64,000 nucleotides of DNA from the NCBI RefSeq assembly GCF_021390495.1, contig NZ_JAJEJP010000002.1:2852001-2916000 (forward strand). Direction: 5' to 3'. Under the pieces are notes generated by a model. The model was not told where the DNA came from and searched no databases. It saw only the letters and a list, made by a program, of their open reading frames with translations. The stretch comes from Paraburkholderia sp. ZP32-5 (lineage in GTDB: Bacteria > Pseudomonadota > Gammaproteobacteria > Burkholderiales > Burkholderiaceae). Below, one piece after another: positions 1 to 9,301 of the stretch; position 1 is the first letter of the stretch, and every line of letters starts with the position of its first letter. The translations under genes and the position numbers were made by a program.

Positions 1-411
1 CGCGTCGGGCACCTTGCTAACCAGTTGCTCATTCAACTGCTGCATGCTCGTATAGACGGTCGGATCACCCTCGCGCTCGTACAGATTCGGCGCAATCGCC
101 AGGTAGCCCTGCTTCGCGAAACGCCGGCAAACGTCGGCGATATGCTCATGCACGCCGAAAATCTCATGCACGACGAGGATTACCGGTAGATGCGTCTTGC
201 CTTTGGGCTGCGCGCGATAGGCCGGCACCAGTGTGTCGCCGGAGTGAAACGCGACTTCGCCGGCTTCGAGGCCGTCGCTGTCGGTATGAACGGTTTGCGC
301 CGAGACCGGCAGCACGGACGCCGCGAAACCGGTGCCGAGCGCTGCCTTGATGAAGGTACGACGGTTGAAGGGAACGTGCGGGACCAGGCTGTCGATTTCG
401 GGTTTCAGCAT
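1..411 (-). CDS. Dienelactone hydrolase family protein, Tat-exported (partial, C-terminus outside window)
   Basis: The first 137 codons are visible; the gene runs off the left edge. The N-terminus has a twin-arginine signal (NRRTFIKAAL at about residues 16-25, then a hydrophobic stretch ending VSAQ), so the enzyme is probably exported folded to the periplasm. The mature part carries the alpha/beta hydrolase start typical of the dienelactone hydrolase family, with VVHEIFGVHEHI, where the Glu is the family's conserved residue next to the active site. The nucleophile Cys/Ser and the His/Asp lie outside the window. The start is set by a strong GAGGAG ribosome site six bases before the ATG. The substrate cannot be told from the sequence; many exported members are called carboxymethylenebutenolidase-like. 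Confidence 0.8.
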   Translation of the reverse strand, partial: MLKPEIDSLVPHVPFNRRTFIKAALGTGFAASVLPVSAQTVHTDSDGLEAGEVAFHSGDTLVPAYRAQPKGKTHLPVILVVHEIFGVHEHIADVCRRFAKQGYLAIAPNLYEREGDPTVYTSMQQLNEQLVSKVPDA

Positions 412-502
412 GCGGCGCTCCTCGGGGATTTGTAGGAGGCAACAGGATACGCCCAAGTGCGCGTCCCGTTGCAGATCCCCTGGAAGGCGGGCAGCGCGCG
501 CG

Positions 503-1852
503 TCAGTGCAGTTTGACGCGCGGCAGCGTGGTGCGCCGCAGCCAGTGCGCGAAGGTATCGAGCACCATGCGCGGATAGCCGTGCAGCGCGGCGACGTGCA
601 GCCGGTACAGCGACATGTACATGAAGCGCGCGAACAGCCCTTCGATCAGCATGTTGCCGCCGATCACGCCGCCCATCAGATTGCCGACCGCGCTGAAATG
701 CCCGAGCGACACCAGCGAGCCGAAGTCGCGATACGTGAATTCCGGCAGCGGCTTGTTGTCGAGCCGCGCCGCGATCGCCTTCAGCAGGAAAGTCGCCTGC
801 TGATGCGCGGCCTGCGCGCGCGGCGGCACGTTGCGCTCATTGCCGGGCCACTCGCACGCGGCGCAGTCGCCGAGCGCGAAGATGTTGTCGTCGACTTCGG
901 TTTGCAGCGTGCGGCGCACGATCAGCTGGCCGAGCCGGTTGACCGGCAGCCCGTCGAGTTGGCCGAGCACCGCCGGCGCCTTGATGCCCGCTGCCCACAC
1001 GGTCAGATCGGCGCGCACGGTCTTGCCGCTCGCGGTGCGCACGATGCCGGGCGCGACCTCCGCGACTGTCTCGCCGGTCATCAGCTTCACGCCGAGCTTG
1101 ACGAGCAGGTCCGCGGTCGCAGTCGAGACACGCTCCTGCAATGCCGGCAGAATGCGCGGCCCGGCCTCGACCAGCACGATACCGACGTCGTGACGCGGGT
1201 CGAGCTTGTGCAGCCCATACGCGGACAGCACCTGCGCGGTATTGCGCAATTCCGCCGACAGTTCGACCCCGGTCGCGCCGCCGCCGACAATCGCCACCTG
1301 GATGCGCGGCTCGCCCGATGCCGATGCGTCGTGCCCGGATTCGACAGGCTCATGTACCTGGTGCTCGGCGCGCATGCATGCCGCGATCAGGCGTTTGCGG
1401 AAACGCTCAGCCTGGTTGACGGTATCGAGTGCAATGGAGAATTCGGCCGCGCCTTTTACGCCGAAGAAGGCCGTGGTGCTGCCGATCGCGATGACCAGCG
1501 TGTCGTATTCGAGCTGCCGTTCGGGCAGCAGTTCGGCGCCGTCGTCGTCGAGCACGGCACCCAATGTGATGCGCCGGTTCGCGCGATCGAGCCCGGCCAG
1601 TTCGCCCTGCTGAAACTCGAAGCCGTGCCAGCGCGCCTGCGCCGCGTATTCGAGCTCCTGCGTGAACGGGTCCATGCTGCCCGCCGCCACCTCATGCAGC
1701 AGCGGCTTCCAGATATGCGTCGGGTAACGGTCGACCAGTGTGACCTGGGCTTGCACGTCACCATTGCGCCGGCTGGCGCCATAACGATTGCCAAGGCGTG
1801 TCGCCAGTTCCAGCCCGCCCGCACCTCCGCCAACGACGATAAATCGATGCAT
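503..1852 (-). CDS. ndh: Type II NADH dehydrogenase (NDH-2), FAD-dependent
   Basis: The 449-residue flavoprotein probably oxidises NADH and passes electrons to quinone at the inner face of the membrane without pumping protons. It has the FAD-binding motif VVGGGAGG at residues 6-13, a second dinucleotide motif VGGGATG at about 189-195 for NADH, and the flavin-contacting ALGDC near 326-330. The C-terminal 40 residues (FMYMSLYRLHVAALHGYPR and onward) form the amphipathic, Arg-rich tail that anchors NDH-2 enzymes to the membrane. The length fits the family. A GGAGAA site sits before the ATG. It lies downstream of polA on the same strand, 157 bases away, and is probably transcribed separately. Confidence 0.88.
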   Translation of the reverse strand: MHRFIVVGGGAGGLELATRLGNRYGASRRNGDVQAQVTLVDRYPTHIWKPLLHEVAAGSMDPFTQELEYAAQARWHGFEFQQGELAGLDRANRRITLGAVLDDDGAELLPERQLEYDTLVIAIGSTTAFFGVKGAAEFSIALDTVNQAERFRKRLIAACMRAEHQVHEPVESGHDASASGEPRIQVAIVGGGATGVELSAELRNTAQVLSAYGLHKLDPRHDVGIVLVEAGPRILPALQERVSTATADLLVKLGVKLMTGETVAEVAPGIVRTASGKTVRADLTVWAAGIKAPAVLGQLDGLPVNRLGQLIVRRTLQTEVDDNIFALGDCAACEWPGNERNVPPRAQAAHQQATFLLKAIAARLDNKPLPEFTYRDFGSLVSLGHFSAVGNLMGGVIGGNMLIEGLFARFMYMSLYRLHVAALHGYPRMVLDTFAHWLRRTTLPRVKLH

Positions 1853-1968
1853 TGAACTTCTCCGTGTTAGCCGATGAATTATGCGTCGCGACGCTGCGCA
1901 TCAATGCGCCGTCCGAAACGATTGTCCTCGACCCACACGGGTTGTCACAAGTCATCAAAACAGATGTG

Positions 1969-2001
1969 TGACATGCGCACGACGTTATCGCGCGCGTGTC
2001 A
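1969..2001 (-). terminator. Weak hairpin downstream of polA
   Basis: A 10-bp stem with one mismatch (1969-1978 with 1992-2001) begins 9 bases past the polA stop codon on the minus strand. The nearest T run (four Ts) comes about 20 bases later, so it is a poor intrinsic terminator and may only be an RNA 3' end structure. Confidence 0.25.
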
Positions 2002-2009
2002 TGAGCGCG

Positions 2010-4751
2010 TCAATGCGCTTCTTCCCAGTTCAGACCCGCGCCGACCTCGGCGACGAGCGGCACCTTCAGCGCGGCGACACCGCACATCAATTCCGGCAAG
2101 CGCTTACGTACGTCGGACAATTCGGCGTCCGGCACTTCGAGAATCAGTTCGTCGTGTACCTGCATGATCATGCGCGTGCCGATGTTCGAGTCTTCGATCC
2201 ACTTCTGCACGGCGAGCATCGACAGCTTGATCAGGTCGGCGGCGGTGCCTTGCATCGGCGCGTTGATCGCGGCGCGCTCGGCGGCCTGACGACGCGGGCC
2301 GTTGCCGCCGTTGATCTCCGGCAGCCATAGGCGGCGGCCGAATACGGTTTCGACGTAGCCCTTCGCTTTCGCGCTCAGACGTGTCTCGTCCATATAGCGA
2401 GCGACGCCCGGATAACGCGCGAAATAGCGGTCGATATACATCTTCGCCGCGTCGCGCGTAATGCCGAGATTCGACGCGAGACCGAACGCGCTCATGCCAT
2501 AGATCAAGCCGAAGTTGATGACCTTCGCGATACGCCGTTGATCGCTCGATACTTCGAGCGGCGTCACGTTAAAGACTTCCGACGCAGTGGCGCGGTGAAT
2601 GTCCTCGCCTTGCGAGAATGCGCGCATCAGCGATTCGTCGCCGGAGATATGCGCCATGATGCGCAACTCGATTTGCGAATAGTCGGCGGAGACGAGCTTG
2701 TGCCCCGGCGGCGCGATGAAGGCCTCGCGAATGCGGCGGCCCTCGCCGGTACGCACCGGAATGTTCTGCAGGTTCGGATCGTTCGATGCGAGCCGCCCCG
2801 TCACCGCGACGGCCTGTGCGTAGTTCGTATGCACGCGGCCGGTTTGCGCGTTGACCATGCGCGGCAGCTTGTCGGTATAGGTCGACTTCAGCTTGGACAA
2901 ACCGCGGTGTTCGAGCAGGATCTTCGGCAGCGGATAGTCTTCGGCGAGCTTCTGCAACACCTCTTCGTCAGTTGAAGGCGCGCCGCTCGGCGTCTTCTTG
3001 ACGACCGGCAACTCGAGCTTCTCGAAGAAGATCTGGCCGATCTGCTTCGGCGAGCCGAGGTTGAATTCGCCGCCGGCCAACTCGTATGCCTCCGCTTCGA
3101 GCTGGATCAGACGGGTGGCGATCTCGCTGCTTTGCTGACGCAGCTTCTCCGCATCGATCAATACGCCGGTGCGCTCCATCTTGCGCAGCACGCGCGAGGT
3201 CGGCACTTCGATTGCGCTATACACGTACTCAAGCGACTTCTCCGCGGCAACTTGCGGATACAACGCCTGATGCAAACGCAACGTAATGTCGGCGTCTTCT
3301 GCCGCGTATTCGGCGGCCTGGTCGAGTGCGACTTCGTCGAAGCCGATCTGTTGCGCACCCTTGCCGCAGACCTCTTCGTACTTGATGGTTTTCACGCCGA
3401 GATGACGCAGCGCGAGGCTGTCCATGTCGTGCGTGCGGTGCGATTCGAGCACATACGATTGCAGCAGCGTGTCGTGCTGGACGCCGCGCATTTCGATGCC
3501 GTAATTCGCGAGCACCTGCTCGTCGTACTTCAGATGCTGACCGACCTTCTTGTGGTCTTCGCTTTCGAGCCACGGTTTGAGCTTCGCGAGCACTTCGTCG
3601 CGCGGCAATTGCACCGGCGCGTCTGGGCCGCGATGCGCGAGCGGCACATACGCGGCGCGGCCCGCTTCCACCGCGAGCGACAGCCCGACGATCTGCGCGG
3701 TCATCGGATCGAGCGACGTGGTCTCGGTATCGAACGAAGTCAGCTCGGCCGCGTTGATCTTCGCGAGCCACGCGTCGAACTGCTCCCACGTCTGCACGGT
3801 GTCGTAGTGCCGTTCCTGATCGACCGTAAGCGCGGGCGGCACATCGGTTTCCGGGCCTTCGACCGCATCGGCGATTTCCACTTCGCGCAGCCACGTTTTG
3901 AAGCCGTGGCGCGTGAACACGTCGCGCAATTCCTCGCGCGATTCCGGACGGCTCACGAGGCTTTCATCGATCGACGCGATATGGCCGGTCAGATCGCAAT
4001 GACGCTCGACGGTGACGAGCTTGCGCGCCATCGGCAGGAAGTCGAGCGCGCGGCGCAGATTGTCGCCGACCGCGCCTTTGATATCGCTCGCATGCTCGAT
4101 GACGCCATCGAGCGAATCGTATTGCGTGAGCCACTTGACCGCGGTCTTCGGCCCGCACTTCTCGACGCCCGGCACGTTGTCGACGGTATCGCCGATCAGC
4201 GACAGATAGTCGATGATGCGCTCCGGCGGCACGCCGAACTTCGCGATCACGCCGTCACGATCGAGCGTTTCGTTGGTCATCGTATTGACCAGCGTGACGC
4301 GCTCCGACACGAGCTGCGCGAGGTCCTTGTCGCCCGTCGACACGACCACGTTCATGCCGAGCTTTTCCGCCTCGGTGCACAGCGTGCCGATCACGTCGTC
4401 GGCTTCGACGCGTTCGATCATCAGCAACGGCCAGCCGAGCGCGCGCACCGCGACGTGAATCGGCTCGATCTGACGCGACAGATCTTCCGGCATCGAAGGG
4501 CGGTTCGCCTTATAGTCGGGATACCAGTCGTCGCGAAACGTTTTGCCCTTGGCGTCGAACACGCACGCGCTATACTCTGCTGTGACTTCCTTGCGCATGC
4601 GCCGCAGCATATTGATCATCCCGTAGAGCGCACCTGTCGGACCACCTTCGGGGCCGCGCAAATCGGGCATCGCATGGTAGGCCCGGTACAGATAACTCGA
4701 ACCGTCGACCAACAGCAGGGTCTTACCTTCAAGGCTTCGTTCTTCAGGCAT
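2010..4751 (-). CDS. polA: DNA polymerase I
   Basis: At 913 residues this is a full-length Pol I for gap filling and Okazaki primer removal. The N-terminal ~300 residues are the 5'-3' exonuclease (LLLVDGSSYLYRAYHA at residues 12-27, and the acidic metal ligands around ADDVIGTL and STGDKDLAQLV). The middle domain keeps the proofreading motifs SFDTETTSL and YAAEDADITLRLH, so the 3'-5' exonuclease should be active. The polymerase domain has motif A DYSQIELRI (about 690), motif B RRIAKVINFGLIYG (about 739) and motif C QVHDE (about 864-868). Its ATG is separated by one base from the start of the divergent LOG-family gene, so its promoter must lie inside that gene; no good Shine-Dalgarno is visible. 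Confidence 0.98.
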   Translation of the reverse strand: MPEERSLEGKTLLLVDGSSYLYRAYHAMPDLRGPEGGPTGALYGMINMLRRMRKEVTAEYSACVFDAKGKTFRDDWYPDYKANRPSMPEDLSRQIEPIHVAVRALGWPLLMIERVEADDVIGTLCTEAEKLGMNVVVSTGDKDLAQLVSERVTLVNTMTNETLDRDGVIAKFGVPPERIIDYLSLIGDTVDNVPGVEKCGPKTAVKWLTQYDSLDGVIEHASDIKGAVGDNLRRALDFLPMARKLVTVERHCDLTGHIASIDESLVSRPESREELRDVFTRHGFKTWLREVEIADAVEGPETDVPPALTVDQERHYDTVQTWEQFDAWLAKINAAELTSFDTETTSLDPMTAQIVGLSLAVEAGRAAYVPLAHRGPDAPVQLPRDEVLAKLKPWLESEDHKKVGQHLKYDEQVLANYGIEMRGVQHDTLLQSYVLESHRTHDMDSLALRHLGVKTIKYEEVCGKGAQQIGFDEVALDQAAEYAAEDADITLRLHQALYPQVAAEKSLEYVYSAIEVPTSRVLRKMERTGVLIDAEKLRQQSSEIATRLIQLEAEAYELAGGEFNLGSPKQIGQIFFEKLELPVVKKTPSGAPSTDEEVLQKLAEDYPLPKILLEHRGLSKLKSTYTDKLPRMVNAQTGRVHTNYAQAVAVTGRLASNDPNLQNIPVRTGEGRRIREAFIAPPGHKLVSADYSQIELRIMAHISGDESLMRAFSQGEDIHRATASEVFNVTPLEVSSDQRRIAKVINFGLIYGMSAFGLASNLGITRDAAKMYIDRYFARYPGVARYMDETRLSAKAKGYVETVFGRRLWLPEINGGNGPRRQAAERAAINAPMQGTAADLIKLSMLAVQKWIEDSNIGTRMIMQVHDELILEVPDAELSDVRKRLPELMCGVAALKVPLVAEVGAGLNWEEAH

Positions 4752-4752
4752 T

Positions 4753-5496
4753 ATGACTAAGAGAAAAGTGATTCCGAGTCTGCGATCGCTCGCAGATCAA
4801 GAGCGCGCAACGGCCAAAAAAGCCCGCGCATCGTGGCAGATGTTCACGATTATGGCAGAGTTTATCGAGGCCACCGAGTACCTGTCGGAGATTCGCCCGG
4901 CGGTCAGCATCTATGGTTCGGCGCGCCTGAAACCGAACTCGCCGTACTACAAACTCGCTACCCAAATCGCGCGCAAGCTGTCGGACGCGGGCTTCGCCGT
5001 GATCTCCGGCGGCGGCCCCGGCATCATGGAAGCAGCCAACAAAGGCGCGCATGCGGGCAAGGCGCCGTCGGTCGGTCTGAACATCGAGTTGCCGCACGAG
5101 CAATCGGGCAACCAGTGGCAGGACATCTCGCTGCGCTTCCGCCATTTCTTCACGCGCAAAGTCACCTTCGTCAAGAACTCCGACGCGGTGATCGTGATGC
5201 CGGGTGGCTTCGGCACACTCGACGAACTCGCCGAAGTGCTCACGCTGATTCAAACCAAGAAGTCGCGGCATGTGCCGATCATTCTGGTCGGCGCCGAGTT
5301 CTGGGAAGGCCTGCTCGCGTGGTTCAAGAGTTCGCTGATTCCGATGGGCCTGATCAACCCGACCGATATCGATCTGATGCAGGTCATCGACAATCCGGAC
5401 CAGGTACTCGAAGCGGTGCTGAAGTTCTATGAAGACCGCGAGGAAGGCGACCAGCATCCGGTGAAGTCGGATGAGGACAGGATGTTCTATTTGTGA
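4753..5496 (+). CDS. LOG-family protein (TIGR00730; cytokinin riboside 5'-monophosphate phosphoribohydrolase-like)
   Basis: The 247-residue protein has the Rossmann fold of the lysine-decarboxylase-like LOG family, with SGGGPGIMEAANKGA near residues 85-99 and the diagnostic PGGFGTLDE near 154-162. Family members release free bases from nucleoside 5'-monophosphates; the bacterial substrate here is not known. A later in-frame ATG (MFTIMAEF) could be the start, because the first 28 residues precede the conserved domain and the Shine-Dalgarno (AGG) before 4753 is weak. If 4753 is used, the gene starts one base from polA on the other strand. An intrinsic terminator follows the stop. Confidence 0.85.
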   Translation: MTKRKVIPSLRSLADQERATAKKARASWQMFTIMAEFIEATEYLSEIRPAVSIYGSARLKPNSPYYKLATQIARKLSDAGFAVISGGGPGIMEAANKGAHAGKAPSVGLNIELPHEQSGNQWQDISLRFRHFFTRKVTFVKNSDAVIVMPGGFGTLDELAEVLTLIQTKKSRHVPIILVGAEFWEGLLAWFKSSLIPMGLINPTDIDLMQVIDNPDQVLEAVLKFYEDREEGDQHPVKSDEDRMFYL

Positions 5497-5530
5497 GATC
5501 GCGTCGCGCAAGCGGCGAGGTAATTTCCAG

Positions 5531-5563
5531 CGGGCAGCCTTCGGGCTGCCCGTTTTCGTTTTG
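5531..5563 (+). terminator. Rho-independent terminator of the LOG-family gene
   Basis: A perfect 9-bp GC-rich stem (5531-5539 with 5544-5552) closes a TTCG tetraloop, which is unusually stable in RNA. It is followed by TTTTCGTTTT. It lies 34 bases after the LOG-family stop codon. Confidence 0.9.
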
Positions 5564-5691
5564 TCGGCCAGTTTGCAGCGCGCTTACGATCATTAGCGCT
5601 CGAATAAAAATCTCGTAAAAATCGTTTTGCTCGCCGCGCGTTCGGCGCTAACCTGCTGGGCTTGTACCCGAAGCTCCGCGGTTTGAACAAC

Positions 5692-6261
5692 ATGAACAAC
5701 GAACTCACCTCGCCCGAGTCCGCGCTGGCGCCCACGCCGACGTTGCGGGAAATCTTCGGCGGCTTTCTCAGCCTCGGGCTGATTTCATTCGGCGGCGCAC
5801 TGCCGCTTGCGTACCGCGCGCTCGTCGAACGACGCCGCTGGCTCACCGCCGAGGAATTCACGGACCTGCTCGGCCTCTGTCAATTTCTGCCGGGCGGCAA
5901 TGTCATTAATCTTTCGGTCGCGATGGGCATGCGCTTTCGCGGCGTGCCCGGCGCGCTCGCCGGGTTGCTCGGACTGATCGCCGGGCCTTCGCTGATCGTG
6001 ATCGGGCTTGGCGTGCTGTATGAACACACGCAGAACGATCCGCGCGTGCGCCATCTGTTCGCGGGACTTGCCGCGGCGGCCTCGGGCCTGCTGATCTCGA
6101 TGGCAATCAAGATCGTGCTGCCGTTGCGCGACAAACCGATGGCCGCGCTGATCGCGGTGCTTGGCTTTGTCGCGATCGCGATTGCGCGGCTGCCGCTGTT
6201 ACCGACGATGCTGGTGCTCACGCCGCTCAGCATCTACTTTGCCGCGAGGAGCGCGCGATGA
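5692..6261 (+). CDS. Chromate transporter, N-terminal half (ChrA family, short chain)
   Basis: This is one of a tandem pair of short ChrA-family membrane proteins that together equal one long-chain chromate transporter, and is likely to export or exchange chromate or a similar oxyanion. The 189-residue protein has the ChrA signature FGGALPLAYR and GLCQFLPGGNVINLSVAMG, then about five hydrophobic segments. I chose the ATG at 5692; a TTG 30 bases upstream is in frame but adds no conserved sequence. The stop overlaps the next start by four bases (ATGA), so the two halves are translationally coupled. The upstream spacer has two TAAAAATC repeats 12 bp apart in an AT-rich patch, possibly the promoter. 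Confidence 0.85.
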   Translation: MNNELTSPESALAPTPTLREIFGGFLSLGLISFGGALPLAYRALVERRRWLTAEEFTDLLGLCQFLPGGNVINLSVAMGMRFRGVPGALAGLLGLIAGPSLIVIGLGVLYEHTQNDPRVRHLFAGLAAAASGLLISMAIKIVLPLRDKPMAALIAVLGFVAIAIARLPLLPTMLVLTPLSIYFAARSAR

Positions 6262-6788
6262 ACGACACGCTCGTTTCGCTCGCCGTCATTTTCAGCCAGC
6301 TTTCGCTGCTCGCGTTCGGCGGCGGCAATACGATTCTTCCGGAGATGCAGCGGCAGGTGGTCGACGTGCATCACTGGATGCCGGCCAGCGAATTCAGCGC
6401 GCTGTTCGCGCTCGCGCAGGCCGCGCCCGGCCCGAACCTGATGGTCGTTACGCTGGTCGGCTGGCATGTGGCCGGCTGGGCCGGCATGCTGGTGACGTCG
6501 ATTGCGAAGTTCGGACCGTCATCGGTGGTGACGATTCTCGCGCTGCATGCGTGGGATCGCTTCAAGGACCGGCCGTGGCGGCGCTATGCGCAGCTCGGCC
6601 TCGTGCCGGTGACGGCCGGCATCGTCGCGGCCAGTGCGGCGGTGATCGCGCGAGCGTCGAACCCGACCGCGATCGCGTGGGCGATCACCGCGTTCACCGC
6701 CGTGATGGCGACGAAAACGCGCATTCATCCGCTGTGGCTGCTGGCGGCCGGCAGCTTGATCGGGCTGACCGGGTTCGGGCAGATGTGA
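6258..6788 (+). CDS. Chromate transporter, C-terminal half (ChrA family, short chain)
   Basis: This 176-residue partner of the preceding gene has the same ChrA module: FGGGNTILPEMQRQVV at residues 15-30, then FALAQAAPGPNLMVVTLVG. It is followed by hydrophobic helices. The FGG...P and QAAPGPN motifs correspond to FGG...P and QFLPGGN in the other half, which shows both arose from one duplicated domain. The ATGA overlap suggests fixed stoichiometry of the heteromeric transporter. The real substrate could be another anion, because many ChrA-family proteins have not been tested. Confidence 0.85.
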   Translation: MNDTLVSLAVIFSQLSLLAFGGGNTILPEMQRQVVDVHHWMPASEFSALFALAQAAPGPNLMVVTLVGWHVAGWAGMLVTSIAKFGPSSVVTILALHAWDRFKDRPWRRYAQLGLVPVTAGIVAASAAVIARASNPTAIAWAITAFTAVMATKTRIHPLWLLAAGSLIGLTGFGQM

Positions 6789-6847
6789 GGCACGAGCCGG
6801 CAGAGGCTGCGCGAGCCGGCCGACCGACGTCTAGACCGTCGATGCAT

Positions 6848-6890
6848 GAACAACGACAACGCGCAGGCAAGCGGCCAGCTCGCCTGCGCG
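6848..6890 (-). terminator. Probable terminator of amn (possibly bidirectional)
   Basis: A 9-bp perfect stem, CGCGCAGGC with GCCTGCGCG (6860-6868 and 6882-6890), lies between the convergent chromate transporter and amn genes. On the minus strand it is followed by TTGTCGTTGTT, a better T tract than on the plus strand, so it most likely ends the amn transcript. Confidence 0.65.
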
Positions 6891-6912
6891 TCTCTGAGGC
6901 ACACCCTTTCTT

Positions 6913-8442
6913 TTACTGAAACGCCACCTCGGCAAAACTACGCAACTTGCGGCTATGCAAACGATGCAGCCCGTTCATACGCAACAGCTCCATCGCCTTC
7001 ACGCCGATCTGCAGATGTTGATCGACCTGCGCGCGATAGAACTGATCCGCCATGCCCGGCAGTTTCAGTTCGCCATGCAGCGGCTTGTCCGACACACATA
7101 ACAAAGTGCCGTAAGGCACGCGGAAGCGGAAGCCGTTCGCGGCGATCGTCGCGCTTTCCATATCGAGCGCGATCGCGCGGCTTTGAGACAGCCGCTGCAC
7201 CGGTTCGCGATGATCGCGCAGCTCCCAGTTGCGATTGTCGACGCTCGCGACGGTGCCCGTGCGCATCACGCGCTTCAACTCCGCGCCGTCGAGCTGCGTG
7301 ACCTGCGCGACCGCGCGCTCGAGCGCGACCTGCACCTCGGCGAGCGCCGGAATCGGCACCCACAGCGGCAGATCGGCGTCGAGCACGTGATCCTCGCGCA
7401 CATAGCCGTGCGCCAGCACGTAGTCGCCCAGACGCTGCGTGTTGCGCAACCCCGCGCAGTGGCCAAGCATGATCCACGCATGCGGACGCAGCACCGCAAT
7501 GTGATCGGTGATCGTCTTCGCGTTCGACGGCCCGACGCCGATATTGACCATCGTGATGCCGCTGCCGTCCGCGCGCTTCAGGTGATACGCGGGCATCTGC
7601 GGCAGACGCGGCGGCGGCGTGCCCTCCTGCGCCTGTTCGCCGAGATTCTCGTTGTATGTGATCACATCGCCGGGTTCGACGAACGACGTGTATTCGCTGC
7701 GGTACGCGCGCAATTCCTCGTCGTCGGTATGGGCCATCATGTTGCGGCCGAGCTTGACGAATTCGTCGATATAGAACTGATAGTTCGTGTACAGCACGTA
7801 GTTCTGCACGTGCGTCGGCGCGGTTGCCGTGTAGTGCTTGAGCCGGTGCAGCGAAAAATCGACGCGCGCCGCCGTGAACAGCGCGAGCGGATGCGGCTCG
7901 CCGGGCATCGGCTCATACGTGCCGTTGACGATGCGGTCGTCGAGCAGCGCGAGGTCCGGCGTGTCGAAGATGTCGCGCATCAGGAACAGGCGCTCGCGGT
8001 CGAGATCGCCTTCGAGGTGAATGCCCTCGGCGAACGCGAAGTGAATCGGGATCGGCTGATCGGACACGCCGACCTCGATCTGCACATGGTGGTTCTTCGC
8101 GAGCAGCCGCAGTTGCTCGCGATAGTAGTTGCCGAACAGATCGGGCCGCGTGACGGTCGTCTCGAACACGCCCGGCCCGGCGACGAAACCGTACGAGCGG
8201 CGCGAGTCGACGTGCGTGTTGACGTCGGTGCGCACTCGCACGAACGGATAGCACGCGCGCACGCGATGCTCGAACAGCTCGTTGCGGCGATAGCGCGCGA
8301 ACGCGTCGCGCAGGAACGATGTATTTGCCTCGTAAATCGCGGAGAGGCGGGTGACGGCCTCGGCTGCGTCGTCGAAGCCCTCGGTTGGGAAGCTGTTGGC
8401 GGGAGTCTGTACCGCGCGCTGATTGATATCGTTGTTCATCAT
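6913..8442 (-). CDS. amn: AMP nucleosidase
   Basis: The 509-residue protein matches Amn, which splits AMP into adenine and ribose 5-phosphate and helps control the adenylate pool. The N-terminal ~180 residues form the Amn regulatory domain. The C-terminal half is a nucleoside-phosphorylase-like fold, with VNIGVGPSNAKTITDHIAVL, then AWIMLGHCAGLRNTQRLGDYVLAHGYVR and ALDMESATIAANGFRFRVPY; the Glu in DMES is the family's ribose-binding residue. There are two adjacent ATG codons. The first (8442) has AGGGGTGA just upstream; the second, three bases on, would also work. The gene is divergent from the DUF2782 gene. Confidence 0.95.
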   Translation of the reverse strand: MMNNDINQRAVQTPANSFPTEGFDDAAEAVTRLSAIYEANTSFLRDAFARYRRNELFEHRVRACYPFVRVRTDVNTHVDSRRSYGFVAGPGVFETTVTRPDLFGNYYREQLRLLAKNHHVQIEVGVSDQPIPIHFAFAEGIHLEGDLDRERLFLMRDIFDTPDLALLDDRIVNGTYEPMPGEPHPLALFTAARVDFSLHRLKHYTATAPTHVQNYVLYTNYQFYIDEFVKLGRNMMAHTDDEELRAYRSEYTSFVEPGDVITYNENLGEQAQEGTPPPRLPQMPAYHLKRADGSGITMVNIGVGPSNAKTITDHIAVLRPHAWIMLGHCAGLRNTQRLGDYVLAHGYVREDHVLDADLPLWVPIPALAEVQVALERAVAQVTQLDGAELKRVMRTGTVASVDNRNWELRDHREPVQRLSQSRAIALDMESATIAANGFRFRVPYGTLLCVSDKPLHGELKLPGMADQFYRAQVDQHLQIGVKAMELLRMNGLHRLHSRKLRSFAEVAFQ

Positions 8443-8628
8443 CGTTCACCCCTATAGGTGAGACGACCTTACCACGGAACTCGCCGCCGCCAAACGGGCC
8501 TCACCGCACTTGCAACACGGTTCGCGCGACGCCCGCGCATGTTGCGCGAAAGCGGCGCAAAATAAGGCTTCGCGCCCGTACGCCAGGCCGGATTTGCTAG
8601 AATCCGGGCACCCACTCGGAGAATCACC

Positions 8629-9027
8629 ATGAAGCCGCTCCTCCCCATCGCCGCCGCGCTGGCTTTCGCCTTCGGCAGCGCCGCGATGGCTGCCCAGCCC
8701 GTCGACGAGCCGCCGCCAGCCGACGCGCCCCAGTCCGCCAACGAACGGGCCGGTCTGCCGGACCTGGACAAGATCAACCGTCCGGCAGCGGAGGTCAGCT
8801 CGAAGGTCGACATCAACAACGTTCCGCGCACGCCAAGCTTTCACGAAGTCAGCCCAAACGGTACCGAGATCACCGAATACCGCGACAAGGGCAAGCCGGT
8901 CGAAATCAACGTGCAATCGAACTTCGGCACCCGTTATCAGATGAGCGCGCCGCTCGATACATCACCCACTGTCCACGACAGCGGCCGTCCGAGCACGCGT
9001 TACCCTTCGGTGAATCTGCACTATTGA
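8629..9027 (+). CDS. DUF2782-family exported protein
   Basis: The 132-residue protein has a clear signal peptide (MKPLLPIAAALAFAFGSAAMAA, cleavage before QPVDE). The mature protein has a Pro-rich linker, then a small domain containing TEITEYRDKGKPVEINVQS and GTRYQMS. This is typical of DUF2782, a small periplasmic family encoded between polA and thrB in pseudomonads and relatives. The function is unknown. Its place just upstream of thrB, with polA nearby, supports the assignment. CGGAGAA precedes the ATG, and a TAGAAT at 8598-8603 could be the -10 element. Confidence 0.75.
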   Translation: MKPLLPIAAALAFAFGSAAMAAQPVDEPPPADAPQSANERAGLPDLDKINRPAAEVSSKVDINNVPRTPSFHEVSPNGTEITEYRDKGKPVEINVQSNFGTRYQMSAPLDTSPTVHDSGRPSTRYPSVNLHY

Positions 9028-9301
9028 TCGATGCATGAGCGGCGCGCCGGCAACGGCTGTCGCCGCGGGCTGGCGAGGCTCGCACCTTGTCGCTGAGCGT
9101 GATTCCGGTTACACGGCTGTAACCCGGCGGTAAAAGTGGCGTAGCGATGCCGCACTTGCCGCGTTCGACGCGCAGCATGGATCGCCAGCACCGAGCCCCG
9201 TACTTCGACACCGCATTCGCTCCATCCGCCGCATTCGTTTGCCTTACCTCGCACTGGCCGCAGCGCGCCCAGCCCGAACAACCTGACCCGACGTTTTCCG
9301 C

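Noticed and set aside
332..1855. 507-codon open frame antisense to ndh
   Set aside because: The minus strand encodes a complete NDH-2 with FAD and NADH motifs; the plus frame has no motif.
3132..4760. 542-codon open frame antisense to polA
   Set aside because: polA motifs on the minus strand are complete; the antisense frame is a composition artefact.
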